From positions 40,558 through 104,557 of the forward strand of contig NZ_BSTD01000004.1 in NCBI RefSeq assembly GCF_030269325.1: DNA of 64,000 nucleotides. The letters are read 5' to 3'. This document shows positions 48,269 through 56,203 of this stretch, piece after piece; position 1 is the stretch's first letter; each line of letters starts with the position of its first letter. A program made the translations under genes and the position numbers. The DNA is from Amycolatopsis sp. NBRC 101858 (lineage in GTDB: Bacteria > Actinomycetota > Actinomycetes > Mycobacteriales > Pseudonocardiaceae). Under the pieces are notes generated by a model that saw nothing but the letters and a program-made list of their open reading frames with translations, ran no database searches and had not been told where the DNA came from.

Positions 48269-49093
48269 ATGACCGCCGGCCGGCCAAGGACGGGTCCCAC
48301 TGCACGGGACTCCGAAGAGAGCGCCGCTTCCGGGGCGCTCGAACGCGCCGCCGCGCTGCTGGACGCCTTCGACGCGACGCACCGCGAGCTGACGCTGTCC
48401 CGGCTCGTCGAGCGCTCGGGCCTGCCGCGCTCGACCGTGCACCGTACGGCCGCCCGGATGATCGAGCTGGGCTGGCTGGACAAACCCGGCGAGAAGTATC
48501 GGATCGGGACCCGCCTGTTCGAGCTGTCCGGCCTGGTGCCGGTGCGCCACGAGCTGCGCGAGGCCGTGCTGCCCTACCTGCAGGACCTCTACGCCGCGGC
48601 CAAGACGACCGTGCAGCTCGGCGTCCTGGAAGGCACCCGGGTGCTCGTCGTCGAGAAGATCAGCGGCCACCGCCAGCTGCCGATGCTCGACCAGGTCGGC
48701 GGGTTCATCCCGGCGCACTGTTCCGGGCTCGGCCGGGCGATCCTCGCCTGGTCGGACGCCGAAACGGTCGGTGCGGTGGTCGACGGCGGGCTCACCCGGC
48801 GCACCCCGCGCACGATCACGAGTGCCGCCGCGCTGGAGCGCGAGCTCGCCGTCGTGCACGAGCAGGGCTGGGCCTACGACCGCGAAGAGGGCAACGCCGG
48901 CATCAGCTGCGTCGCGGCCCCGATCTTCGACTTCACCGGCAGCGTGACCGCCGCGCTGTCGGTCACCGGGCCCAGCGCCGCGGTGCAGCCCGACCGGATC
49001 GGGCCGGCCGTGCGGATGGCGGCCGCGGCGGCCAGCCGCGCGTACTCCGCCCGGCGGTGGGCGGCACCGCGCCCGGACCTGCCGTCCCAGTGA
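48269..49093 (+). CDS. IclR-family regulator of the ring-cleavage locus
   Basis: A 274-residue IclR protein. The winged HTH is at about 25-85 (LTLSRLVERSGLPRSTVHRT) and the effector domain follows (QVGGFIPAHCSGLGRAILAW, NAGISCVAAPIFDFTGSVTA). It is divergent from the SDR-cupin-hydrolase-dioxygenase operon and 100 bases ahead of the monooxygenase-cupin-SnoaL genes, so it probably governs both. IclR members often respond to aromatic acids. Confidence 0.9.
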   Translation: MTAGRPRTGPTARDSEESAASGALERAAALLDAFDATHRELTLSRLVERSGLPRSTVHRTAARMIELGWLDKPGEKYRIGTRLFELSGLVPVRHELREAVLPYLQDLYAAAKTTVQLGVLEGTRVLVVEKISGHRQLPMLDQVGGFIPAHCSGLGRAILAWSDAETVGAVVDGGLTRRTPRTITSAAALERELAVVHEQGWAYDREEGNAGISCVAAPIFDFTGSVTAALSVTGPSAAVQPDRIGPAVRMAAAAASRAYSARRWAAPRPDLPSQ

Positions 49094-49193
49094 CTAGGAC
49101 TGTCCGTTGGCCGGATGCCCGCGCCTGATCCAGGCTGTGGCGCACGCCGAGCCGGGCCACCGGCACGGGACGCCTCGACGAGGAGGACCAGGC

Positions 49194-50687
49194 ATGCGCG
49201 TCGCGATCATCGGGGCCGGGCTGGCCGGGCTGACCACGGCCAAGGTGCTGCTGCAGGCCGGCCACGACGTCGAGGTCTACGACAGGGCACCGGACGTCGG
49301 CGGGGTGTGGAGCCGGACCCGGCGCTACCCGGGGCTGACCACGCAGAGCCCCAAGGCGCAGTACTCGTTCTCGGACTTCCCGATGCCCCGGGACTTCCCG
49401 GAGTGGCCGACCGGCGCGCAGATCCAGGAGTACCTCGCCGCCTACGCCGACGAGTTCGGCGTCACGCCCCACCTGCGACTCGGGACCACCGTCGAGTCCG
49501 TGGTCCCCGACGGTGCGCGGTGGGCGGTGACCACCGGGGCGCAGGGGGCCTCGGTAGTCGACCGCGTCGTCGTCGCGAACGGCGTGTTCTGCGAGCCCGC
49601 GCTGCCGGACTACCCGGGCCGCGCGGAGTTCGAAGCCGCGGGCGGGCGGCTGCTGGCCGGTTCGGAGTTCCACGACGTCGCCGAGGCGCGGGGCAAGCAC
49701 GTGCTCGTCGTCGGGTACGGCAAGTCCGCTTGCGACGTGACCGTGGCGATCGGCGAAGTCGCCGAGACCACCGACGTCATCGCCCGCCAGCTGCTGTGGA
49801 AGGTGCCGCGCAAGATCGCCGGCGTGGTCAACTTCAAGATGCTGCTGCTGACCCGGCTGGGCGAGGCGCTGTTCCGCTACCGGTGGCTGCGCGGGTTCGA
49901 GAAGTTCCTGCACGGCCCGGGAAACCGGCTGCGACGCTCGATGCTCAACTCCATCGGGTCGGTGTCGGTGCGGCAGTTCGGGCTCGCGAAGCACGACCTG
50001 GTGCCGCGCGGGCGGATGGAGGACATCGTCAAGAACGCGATCGGCCTGGCCACTGAGGGGTTCTTCGAGGGCGTGGCCGACGGCTCGATCCGCGTCCACC
50101 GCGACCAGGTGATCCAGCGGCTGTCCGTCTCCGATGCGGGCGCGCCGGTGGCCGAGCTGGCCGACGGCACGGTGCTGCCGGCCGACCTGGTCGTCTGCGC
50201 GACCGGGTTCACCCAGGGCGTCCCGTTCCTGCCCGAGGACGTCCGAAAAGGATTGTTCGACGAGCGCGGGAACTTCCTGCTGTACCGGCAGATCCAGCCG
50301 CTGGCCGCGCCGGGCCTCTACTTCAACGGGTACAACTCGTCGTTCTTCAGCCCGCTCAACGCCGAGATGGCGGCGCTGTGGATCGCGGCCGATCTCGCGG
50401 GTGCGCTCACCCTGCCCGACGAGGCGAGCCGGCGCGCCGACGTCGTCGCCCAGCTGGCCTTCCTCGATGTCGCGACCGGGGCGCACCACTGCCGGGGCAC
50501 CAAGATCATCCCCTTCTCCATCCACAACGTCGACGAGGTGCTCGGCGACCTCGGCGTGCAGATCGGCCGCTTCACCCGCTTCACGCACTGGCTGAACCCG
50601 GTCGTGCCCGCGGCCTACCGGTCGCTCACGCCGGCCGTGCTGACCCGGCTGAAGGACGCCCCCGAACCCGCGAAGACCCCGCTGTAG
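49194..50687 (+). CDS. Flavin-containing monooxygenase (FMO/BVMO-like)
   Basis: A 497-residue class B flavoprotein monooxygenase. The FAD motif is GAGLAGLTTAK at the N-terminus, the FMO-type linker is LAGSEFHDV, and the NADPH motif is VVGYGKSACDV at about residue 180. CATGFTQGVPF is the usual ATG motif. The start is ATG 49194 after GAGGAGG. Such enzymes insert oxygen into ketones (Baeyer-Villiger) or hydroxylate N/S atoms. Its location suggests it prepares the substrate of the ring-cleavage locus; a Baeyer-Villiger step on an aryl ketone is one possibility. Confidence 0.88.
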   Translation: MRVAIIGAGLAGLTTAKVLLQAGHDVEVYDRAPDVGGVWSRTRRYPGLTTQSPKAQYSFSDFPMPRDFPEWPTGAQIQEYLAAYADEFGVTPHLRLGTTVESVVPDGARWAVTTGAQGASVVDRVVVANGVFCEPALPDYPGRAEFEAAGGRLLAGSEFHDVAEARGKHVLVVGYGKSACDVTVAIGEVAETTDVIARQLLWKVPRKIAGVVNFKMLLLTRLGEALFRYRWLRGFEKFLHGPGNRLRRSMLNSIGSVSVRQFGLAKHDLVPRGRMEDIVKNAIGLATEGFFEGVADGSIRVHRDQVIQRLSVSDAGAPVAELADGTVLPADLVVCATGFTQGVPFLPEDVRKGLFDERGNFLLYRQIQPLAAPGLYFNGYNSSFFSPLNAEMAALWIAADLAGALTLPDEASRRADVVAQLAFLDVATGAHHCRGTKIIPFSIHNVDEVLGDLGVQIGRFTRFTHWLNPVVPAAYRSLTPAVLTRLKDAPEPAKTPL

Positions 50688-50701
50688 CAAAGGAGTTCCC
50701 G

Positions 50702-51151
50702 ATGAGCACCGCGACCGGCCACCACGTCATCCACCCCGGCGACGGCACCAACCTCGGCGCGATCGGGCTGGGGATCCACGCCCGGCTGACCGGCGCCGAC
50801 ACGAACGGCGCGTACTCCCTGTTCGAATACGTGGTGCCGCCGGGTCTCGGCGGGCCGCCGACCCACGTCCACACCCGGGAGGACGAGCTGTTCACGTGCG
50901 TCCAGGGCCGCGTCGAGGTGGAGCTCGACGGCGAGCGCCACGTCCTCGGCCAGGGCGATTCGCTGCTGATGCCGCGCGGGGTGCCGCACGTGTTCCGCAA
51001 CCCGTTCGACGAGGAGACCCGCGTGATCGCCGTGGTTTCCCCGCCGGGCCTGGAGAACTACTACCGGGAGCTGTCGCAGCTGCCGCCCGGCCGGGACATG
51101 AAGCTGGTCGCGGAAGTGATGACCCGCTACGGGCTGGAGCTGCGGAAGTGA
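50702..51151 (+). CDS. Cupin-domain protein
   Basis: A 149-residue cupin 2-type protein: PPTHVHTREDELFTCVQGRV is motif 1 (two His, one Glu, then Gly) and LMPRGVPHVFRN is motif 2. This is the quercetinase-like small cupin pattern. The ATG at 50702 follows AAAGGAG, 14 bases after the monooxygenase stop. It overlaps the SnoaL gene by 4 bases. It may bind a metal and the oxygenated product; function not established. Confidence 0.85.
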   Translation: MSTATGHHVIHPGDGTNLGAIGLGIHARLTGADTNGAYSLFEYVVPPGLGGPPTHVHTREDELFTCVQGRVEVELDGERHVLGQGDSLLMPRGVPHVFRNPFDEETRVIAVVSPPGLENYYRELSQLPPGRDMKLVAEVMTRYGLELRK

Positions 51152-51528
51152 GCCGCGATCGGATGGTCCGCGAGATGTGCGCGGCGGTCGACGCGGGCGA
51201 CGCCGAGTCGTTCGCGTCCTGGTTCGCCGACGACGCGGTGTACGTGTTCGCGAACGGCGAGCCGCTGATCGGCCGCGCCGCGATCACCGCGGCGACGGCC
51301 GGCGCGGCGGGCGCGCTGCCGTGGGTCCGCCACGTGGTCGAGCAGGTCGCGGAGGTGGGGGCGGACCAGCTGTTCTGCCGGTTCACCATCGAGACGGCGG
51401 CCCCGGACGGCACCCCACTGGCCCTGCCGTGCGTGACGGTCATCCGGCTGGCGGGAGACCGGGTGACCGACTACCGCGTCCACATGGACATCACCCCGGC
51501 CCTCGCCCCGGCCGGTGCGCCGTCCTGA
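51148..51528 (+). CDS. SnoaL-like (NTF2-fold) protein
   Basis: A 126-residue NTF2-fold protein (MCAAVDAGDAESFASWFADD, AVYVFANGEPLIGRAAI). The family includes polyketide cyclases, isomerases and small hydrolases. The GTG at 51148 overlaps the cupin stop (GTGA). The last gene of the monooxygenase operon; a small-molecule isomerase or lactonase role in the same pathway is plausible. A strong terminator follows. Confidence 0.83.
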   Translation: MSRDRMVREMCAAVDAGDAESFASWFADDAVYVFANGEPLIGRAAITAATAGAAGALPWVRHVVEQVAEVGADQLFCRFTIETAAPDGTPLALPCVTVIRLAGDRVTDYRVHMDITPALAPAGAPS

Positions 51529-51531
51529 AGG

Positions 51532-51561
51532 GTGCCGGGCCCGCCCTTCCGGGCCCGGCAC
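51532..51561. terminator. Bidirectional hairpin terminator
   Basis: A perfect 12-base stem, GTGCCGGGCCCG (51532-51543) with CGGGCCCGGCAC (51550-51561), around a 6-base loop. It sits in the 38-base gap between two convergent genes (stops at 51528 and 51567) and would serve both strands. Confidence 0.85.
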
Positions 51562-51566
51562 TCCGG

Positions 51567-52298
51567 TCAGGCGCCGGGACCCGAGTAGATCTCCGATGCC
51601 TTGGGGGCCGTGACTGTCGTCGGCTTGTCCCAGTCGGAGAACTCCAGCGTGCCCTCCTTGGCCGCCTGCATGCGCAGCAGGTAGTGCGGTTCGGCGGCGG
51701 CGACCGTCGCGGTGCCGTCGACGCTGGTGAACGTCAAGGCCGGGACGCCGCCGGTGGTGGTCTCGCCGCCCGCCTTGAAGGTCTCCGAGCCCAGCTGGCC
51801 GACCGTGTTGTCGGTGAAGGTCTTGTAGTCGAGGAACTGCTTGAAGGACTCGCCGATCCCCGCGCCGATCTGCGACGTCGAGGACACCCACTTGTCCTTG
51901 AGCTGCTTGCCCACCGACGCCGGGATCCCGGCCTTGTCGATCAGCGACTGGCTGAACCGGAAGAAGTACTTGTCGCCGACGCGCAGGACCGGGATCTCGA
52001 GCCCGTCCTGCACCACGGTGCCGCTCGCGCTGTCCGGGTTGAGCTGCAGGTCGAGGTTGACCCCACCCTCGGAGACCGTGCCCCGGACGTGGACGGACTT
52101 GGCCTGCTTCGCGGCGGCGGCGACGGCGGAGCCGGCCTTCGAGCCGTCGAGCGACGCGGCCGCGACACTGGCGGACGTCGGAGCGCTGGTGGACGCGGCA
52201 GCCGGCGCCGCCGTCCCGGAAGTGGTCGAGCAGCCGGTGCAGATCAGGGCCGCGGCGGCCCCGGTCGCGATGAGTGCTCCCCAGTGGACACGAAGCAT
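51567..52298 (-). CDS. LppX/LprAFG-like lipoprotein
   Basis: A 243-residue lipoprotein. The signal ends in LICTGC (C23 lipidated), and a Ser/Ala/Thr-rich stretch (24-50) leads to a beta-rich domain. Its run from VHVRGTVSEGGVNLDLQLN to YLLRMQAAKEG resembles the LppX/LprAFG family, which carries lipids across the envelope of mycolate and related actinomycetes. ATG 52298. The gap upstream (52299-52450) shows nothing recognisable. Confidence 0.8.
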   Translation of the reverse strand: MLRVHWGALIATGAAAALICTGCSTTSGTAAPAAASTSAPTSASVAAASLDGSKAGSAVAAAAKQAKSVHVRGTVSEGGVNLDLQLNPDSASGTVVQDGLEIPVLRVGDKYFFRFSQSLIDKAGIPASVGKQLKDKWVSSTSQIGAGIGESFKQFLDYKTFTDNTVGQLGSETFKAGGETTTGGVPALTFTSVDGTATVAAAEPHYLLRMQAAKEGTLEFSDWDKPTTVTAPKASEIYSGPGA

Positions 52299-52450
52299 GG
52301 TCGGAGATCCCCTCGTGAAGGTCCGGGTGATCCGGACACGATCGGGATATCGACCATTCGGGTGATCCGTTACGCCTCGCGACCGAAGAGTGTCCTCATC
52401 GGAGCAAGATCGCCGCGATCCGGTCGACGTACCCGGCGATCGCGCCGCGG

Positions 52451-52820
52451 TCAGCGCGCGCCCACCTTGCCGCGCAGCACGGCGATCCCGGTGATCACCG
52501 CCGCCGGCGACTCCGCGCGCAGCTCGCGGTCCGCGCCCGGACGCCTCGGCGCGAGCTGCTCGTCGAACGCGCGCTCGATGCGGTCGCGGACGACCGCGCG
52601 GATCACGTCGTCGTTGGCCGCCGTCACGAGACCCGGCAGGTGGCTCGGGTGCTCCGCGCCCACGTCCAGGGCCCGGTCGAGCAGGGCGTGCCGGTGGTCA
52701 TCGTGTCGGCGGTGTCCAGGTCGCGGCCCGCGGCCTCCGCGATCAGCTCCTCCTTCGACCCGACGTGCCGGTGGACCAGCGCCTGATTGACCCCGGCCAC
52801 CAGGGCGGGGGAGCCGGTGG
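52451..52820 (-). pseudogene. TetR-family regulator pseudogene
   Basis: Two frames together give a TetR protein. The first reads ALVAGVNQALVHRHVGSKEE and LIAEAAGRDLDTADT (about 52813-52695). The second, shifted near 52690, reads DHRHALLDRALDVGAEHPSH and continues to a stop at 52451. The part before AGVNQ, which would hold the start codon and first HTH helix, is missing. Thus it is truncated at the N-terminus and frameshifted. From 52821 to 53067 there is no other identifiable feature apart from the upstream region of the next gene. Confidence 0.8.
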
Positions 52821-53067
52821 GACGTCCCGGCGCTTACTTCTTACGAGTGAACTGCAGGCTGCACTTTCTCACCTTGGGTAACGGCGGTCAGGGAGTCACG
52901 CACTGCGGCCACCTGCGGGAATGATCGAGAACTCGGCCGTTCTGAGTCCCCTTCGTTACCGTGGGTCGCTTTTGTGCCCTGTTACGCGCGCGCCTCGCGG
53001 TGCGACGGATGGCCCAGAACGTGACCGCATCCGGTCGTGCCGTCGCTGCGCTGAAAGAGGCAATCCC

Positions 53068-53733
53068 ATGTCCTACGCCCCCATGCCACCCCTGTCCGCC
53101 CCGGTCGGCTACCGGAACGGCCTCGGCACCGCCGGGTTCGTCCTCGGCCTGGTCGGCCTGATCTTCGCGTTCATCCCGATCGTCGGGGTCGTCGCGTGGC
53201 CGCTGGTGATCCTCGGGCTGATCTTCGGCATCGTCGGGACGCTGCGCGCGAACCGCGGCCAGGCGAGCAACAAGGGACTGGCCATCGCCGCGGTCGTGCT
53301 TTCCGCGCTGGGACTGGTCATCTGCATCCTCTGGACGGCCGCGTTCGGCAAGGCCGTCAGCGACACCGCGAACGGCCTGCCGGCCCCGGCGGCGCCGGCC
53401 GCGGTGGCGGACGCGGGATCCGATGCCGCCGCGGCGGCCCCGAGCGCGGCGGCGTCGGGCAAGCACACGATCGTCCTCGAGGTGACGACGGCGGCGAAGT
53501 CGAACGTGCAGTGGAACAGCGGGTTCACCGCGAACTCCCAGGAAGTCCTGGAGAAGGGCAAGACCTGGCGCCAGACCCTGTCGATGGACGACCTGACGTT
53601 CACCTCGGTCACGGTCACCCCGGTCGACTTCAAGCTGGGCGACAAGGACAACTCCTGCAAGATCACCGTCGACGGCAAGACCGTGGTCGAGCGGTCCGAC
53701 AGCGTCGGCGCGCTGTGCACCTACCAGCCCTGA
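53068..53733 (+). CDS. DUF4190 membrane protein with MmpS-like C-terminus
   Basis: A 221-residue protein. A short Pro-rich start precedes a DUF4190-type membrane region with three helices (LGTAGFVLGLVGLIFAFIPI, VAWPLVILGLIFGIVGT, LAIAAVVLSALGLVICILW). An Ala-rich linker (about 108-132) leads to an extracytoplasmic beta-sandwich-like domain (HTIVLEVTTAAKSNVQWNSG) ending in Cys-containing CTYQP, similar in character to MmpS. ATG 53068 with AAAGAGG. Function unknown. Confidence 0.82.
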   Translation: MSYAPMPPLSAPVGYRNGLGTAGFVLGLVGLIFAFIPIVGVVAWPLVILGLIFGIVGTLRANRGQASNKGLAIAAVVLSALGLVICILWTAAFGKAVSDTANGLPAPAAPAAVADAGSDAAAAAPSAAASGKHTIVLEVTTAAKSNVQWNSGFTANSQEVLEKGKTWRQTLSMDDLTFTSVTVTPVDFKLGDKDNSCKITVDGKTVVERSDSVGALCTYQP

Positions 53734-53735
53734 TC

Positions 53736-53755
53736 GCGGGCTCGGCCGGGCCCGC
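53736..53755 (+). terminator. Hairpin terminator after the DUF4190 gene
   Basis: GCGGGC (53736-53741) pairs with GCCCGC (53750-53755) around an 8-base loop, directly after the stop codon at 53733 and directly before the next promoter's -35 box. Confidence 0.55.
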
Positions 53756-53806
53756 TTGACAGAAGTGGACACGTGTCCGTTAACCTAAGTGGACACATGT
53801 CCACTT
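53756..53806 (+). promoter_or_regulatory. Promoter with two nested palindromic operators
   Basis: TTGACA (53756-53761), a 17-base spacer and GTTAAC (53779-53784) form a good promoter. GGACACGTGTCC (53767-53778), a perfect palindrome, fills the spacer. A longer one, AAGTGGACACATGTCCACTT (53787-53806), lies just past the -10 with 9-base arms. Both share the GTGGACA half-site, pointing to one TetR-like dimer family binding twice. The SDR starts at 53823. Confidence 0.8.
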
Positions 53807-53822
53807 CAATCGGGGGGTCATC

Positions 53823-54563
53823 ATGACCATCCACGGCAAGGTCGTCGCCATCACCGGTGCCAGCAGTGGCATCGGCGCGGCGACCGCGCGTCACCTCGCC
53901 TCGCTCGGTGCGGCCGTCGTCCTCGGGGCGCGGCGCACCGATCGGCTGGACCGGCTCGTGACCGAGATCGAAGACGGCGGGGGACAGGCCTCCGCCGTGC
54001 GGGTGGACGTCACCGAGCCCGGTGACCTCCGCGCGCTCGTCGCCACCGCCGTCGAACGCTTCGGCCGGCTGGACGTCCTCGTGGGCAACGCCGGGGTCAG
54101 CCGGATCAGCACCGTCGCCGACCTCGATGTCGAAGGCTGGGCGGCGATGGTCGACGTGAACGTCAAGGGCGTCCTGCACGGGATCGCCGCGGCGCTGCCG
54201 GTGTTCCGGCGTCAGGGCAGCGGCCACCTCGTCACGGTCGTCTCCACGTCCGGGCTGAAGATCGTCCCGACGCAGGCGGTGTACGCCGGGACGAAGAACG
54301 CCGTCCGCACCCTGCTGGAGGGCTTGCGGCAGGAGAGCACCGACGGCGTGCCGCGCACGACGTCGATCTCGCCGGGCTACGTCCGCACCGAGCTCATCGA
54401 CCACGCCGTCGACGACCCGGCCGTGCGCGAGCAGGCCCAGCGGACCATGGCCGACCTCGGCATCGACCCCGAGGCGGTGGCCCGGGCGATCGTCTTCGCG
54501 ATCGACCAGCCCGACGACGTCGAAATCGGGGATCTGACCATCCGGCCGTCCCGGCAGGGCTGA
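53823..54563 (+). CDS. Classical SDR oxidoreductase
   Basis: A 246-residue short-chain dehydrogenase with all canonical parts: TGASSGIG (cofactor), VGNAGVS, catalytic Ser in VVSTSGL, YAGTK, and the C-terminal SPGYVRTELI. The substrate is unknown. The gene has its own strongly operator-controlled promoter, which suggests induction by a foreign compound or a tight role in one pathway. ATG 53823 follows GGGGGG. Confidence 0.9.
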   Translation: MTIHGKVVAITGASSGIGAATARHLASLGAAVVLGARRTDRLDRLVTEIEDGGGQASAVRVDVTEPGDLRALVATAVERFGRLDVLVGNAGVSRISTVADLDVEGWAAMVDVNVKGVLHGIAAALPVFRRQGSGHLVTVVSTSGLKIVPTQAVYAGTKNAVRTLLEGLRQESTDGVPRTTSISPGYVRTELIDHAVDDPAVREQAQRTMADLGIDPEAVARAIVFAIDQPDDVEIGDLTIRPSRQG

Positions 54564-54682
54564 TCACCCGGGGTTGCGTCCGTGTGGCACATCGCACTCC
54601 CGGTGCACGCACGGTCACTGTGGCCGTCTTTCTTCATGGGGGCACGTTCGGTGAAAAGATCACCGAACGGGAGGGAGATCTC

Positions 54683-55333
54683 ATGAACCGCACCGGAATC
54701 GTCCGCACCGCGACCGTCGCCGGCCTGGCCGCGGCCCTGGGCCTGGCCGTCGCCGCGCCGGCGGTGGCCGCGCCGGGCCCGGTCACCACGGTCGCCGACC
54801 TCAACGGCGACGGGGAGATCGAGACCGTCGACGCCCAGGTCGTCGGGGACGGCGACCAGCTGATCTCGGCCACGGTCGACGGGACGTACACCTCGATCCA
54901 CCTGCCGGCCGACAGTCAGTTCGGCATCGAGGCGCCGCGCGTGGCCGACCTCAACGGAGACGGCCGGGCCGAACTGCTCGTCGCCCAGTCGATCGGCGCG
55001 AACACCACGTTCTTCGCCGTGCTGCACTTCGACGGGCGCACCCTCGCTCAGGTCGTCGGGGCCGACGACCGGCCGTTCACGGTCGCCGAGGGCGGGGGCG
55101 TCGCCGCTCACCTGGGCTACCAGTGCACGCCGTTCGAGGGCGGCCGCGCCTTCGCGACCGTCGCCGCGGAGAGTGACGACGTCGGCCGCCCGGCCGACCA
55201 GCTCACCTACTCGGGTACCCGCACCGTCTACACCCTCCGCGACGGCGCCTTGAGCGTCCACGACACGGTTCCGTTCAGCGGCCGTCCGGTGACGGATCCC
55301 GTGCTCGACGCCGACTCCGCCGGCTGCGCCTGA
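54683..55333 (+). CDS. Secreted protein with DxNxDG calcium-binding loops
   Basis: A 216-residue secreted protein. The signal peptide (VRTATVAGLAAALGLAVAAP AVA in outline) is cut near residue 30. Two FG-GAP/dockerin-like calcium loops follow, DLNGDGEIETV and DLNGDGRAELL, in the manner of VCBS or FG-GAP repeats. No catalytic motif is visible. ATG 54683 with GGGAG. A strong terminator follows. Function unknown, perhaps extracellular binding. Confidence 0.82.
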   Translation: MNRTGIVRTATVAGLAAALGLAVAAPAVAAPGPVTTVADLNGDGEIETVDAQVVGDGDQLISATVDGTYTSIHLPADSQFGIEAPRVADLNGDGRAELLVAQSIGANTTFFAVLHFDGRTLAQVVGADDRPFTVAEGGGVAAHLGYQCTPFEGGRAFATVAAESDDVGRPADQLTYSGTRTVYTLRDGALSVHDTVPFSGRPVTDPVLDADSAGCA

Positions 55334-55351
55334 GGTATTGGCCTACGGAAC

Positions 55352-55380
55352 TCCCCCGGATTGTGCAACAATCCGGGGGA
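55352..55380 (+). terminator. Strong hairpin terminator
   Basis: A perfect 12-base stem TCCCCCGGATTG (55352-55363) with CAATCCGGGGGA (55369-55380) around a TGCAA loop, 19 bases past the secreted protein's stop and 25 bases before the next gene. Confidence 0.85.
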
Positions 55381-55404
55381 TAACGTAGGTGGCGAGGAGC
55401 GCGC

Positions 55405-56199
55405 ATGGAGATCGACGGGGTCCGGGTGCACGGCGGATCGGGGCAGCCGGTGCTGCTGCTGCCCGGCGGGGCCGAAGCGTGCGACGGCTTCTTCCCGGGC
55501 CTCGTCGAAGGTCTCGTCGCCGATCCGGGGTGCCGGGTGATCGTGCACGACCGGCCCGGCACGGGCACCGCCGCCGACGGGACCCTGGCCGGCGCCGCGG
55601 ACCACCTGAGCGCCCTGATCGACCGGCTGGGGTGCGGTCCGGTGGTGGTGGTCGGGCAGAGCCTCGGCGGGGCCGTGGGCGTGCTGCTGGCGCGGGACCA
55701 CCCCGACCGGGTCGCGGGCCTCGTCCTGCTCGACCCGACGGTGATCAACGAACCCCGCACCTGCGCGGTCCTGGAACGCATGACGCGCGTGCTCGGCGCC
55801 GCCGCGGCGGTGCCCGGACTGCGCTCGGTGCTCGCCGGGCTCTTGCGCGTCTCCGTCGTCCGGTCCACCCGACGCCAACGGCTGCGGCCGGACTGCGAGG
55901 CCGCTCAGCTGCGGCTGGCGAGCCTCGACATCCCGATGCTGGCCCGGGCGGTCCGGGGCATCACCGAGCTGTCCCGCGGTTTCCGGGAGGCCGACCTGCC
56001 CCGCGTGCCGTCGGTGGTGGTCACCGCCGACCGCAAGCCCGGCACGTCGATGCGGCGTGGCCACACGAGGCTCGCGGCCGCGTTCGGCGGTGAGGTCGTG
56101 TGCTGGCCGGGCGCGACGCACGGCGTGCACCTCGACCACCCCGGCGAAACCCTCGCCACCGTGCGCGACCTCGTCAGCCGGGTGAGCTCGCCGGCCTGA
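55405..56199 (+). CDS. Alpha/beta hydrolase
   Basis: A 264-residue alpha/beta hydrolase with the nucleophile in VVGQSLGGAVG, oxyanion LLLPGGAEA, and a C-terminal His in GATHGVHLDH. DRPGTG near residue 50 is also typical. Substrate unknown. ATG 55405 with GAGGAG. Convergent with the LuxR gene (4-base gap). Confidence 0.86.
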   Translation: MEIDGVRVHGGSGQPVLLLPGGAEACDGFFPGLVEGLVADPGCRVIVHDRPGTGTAADGTLAGAADHLSALIDRLGCGPVVVVGQSLGGAVGVLLARDHPDRVAGLVLLDPTVINEPRTCAVLERMTRVLGAAAAVPGLRSVLAGLLRVSVVRSTRRQRLRPDCEAAQLRLASLDIPMLARAVRGITELSRGFREADLPRVPSVVVTADRKPGTSMRRGHTRLAAAFGGEVVCWPGATHGVHLDHPGETLATVRDLVSRVSSPA

Positions 56200-56203
56200 C
56201 CGG

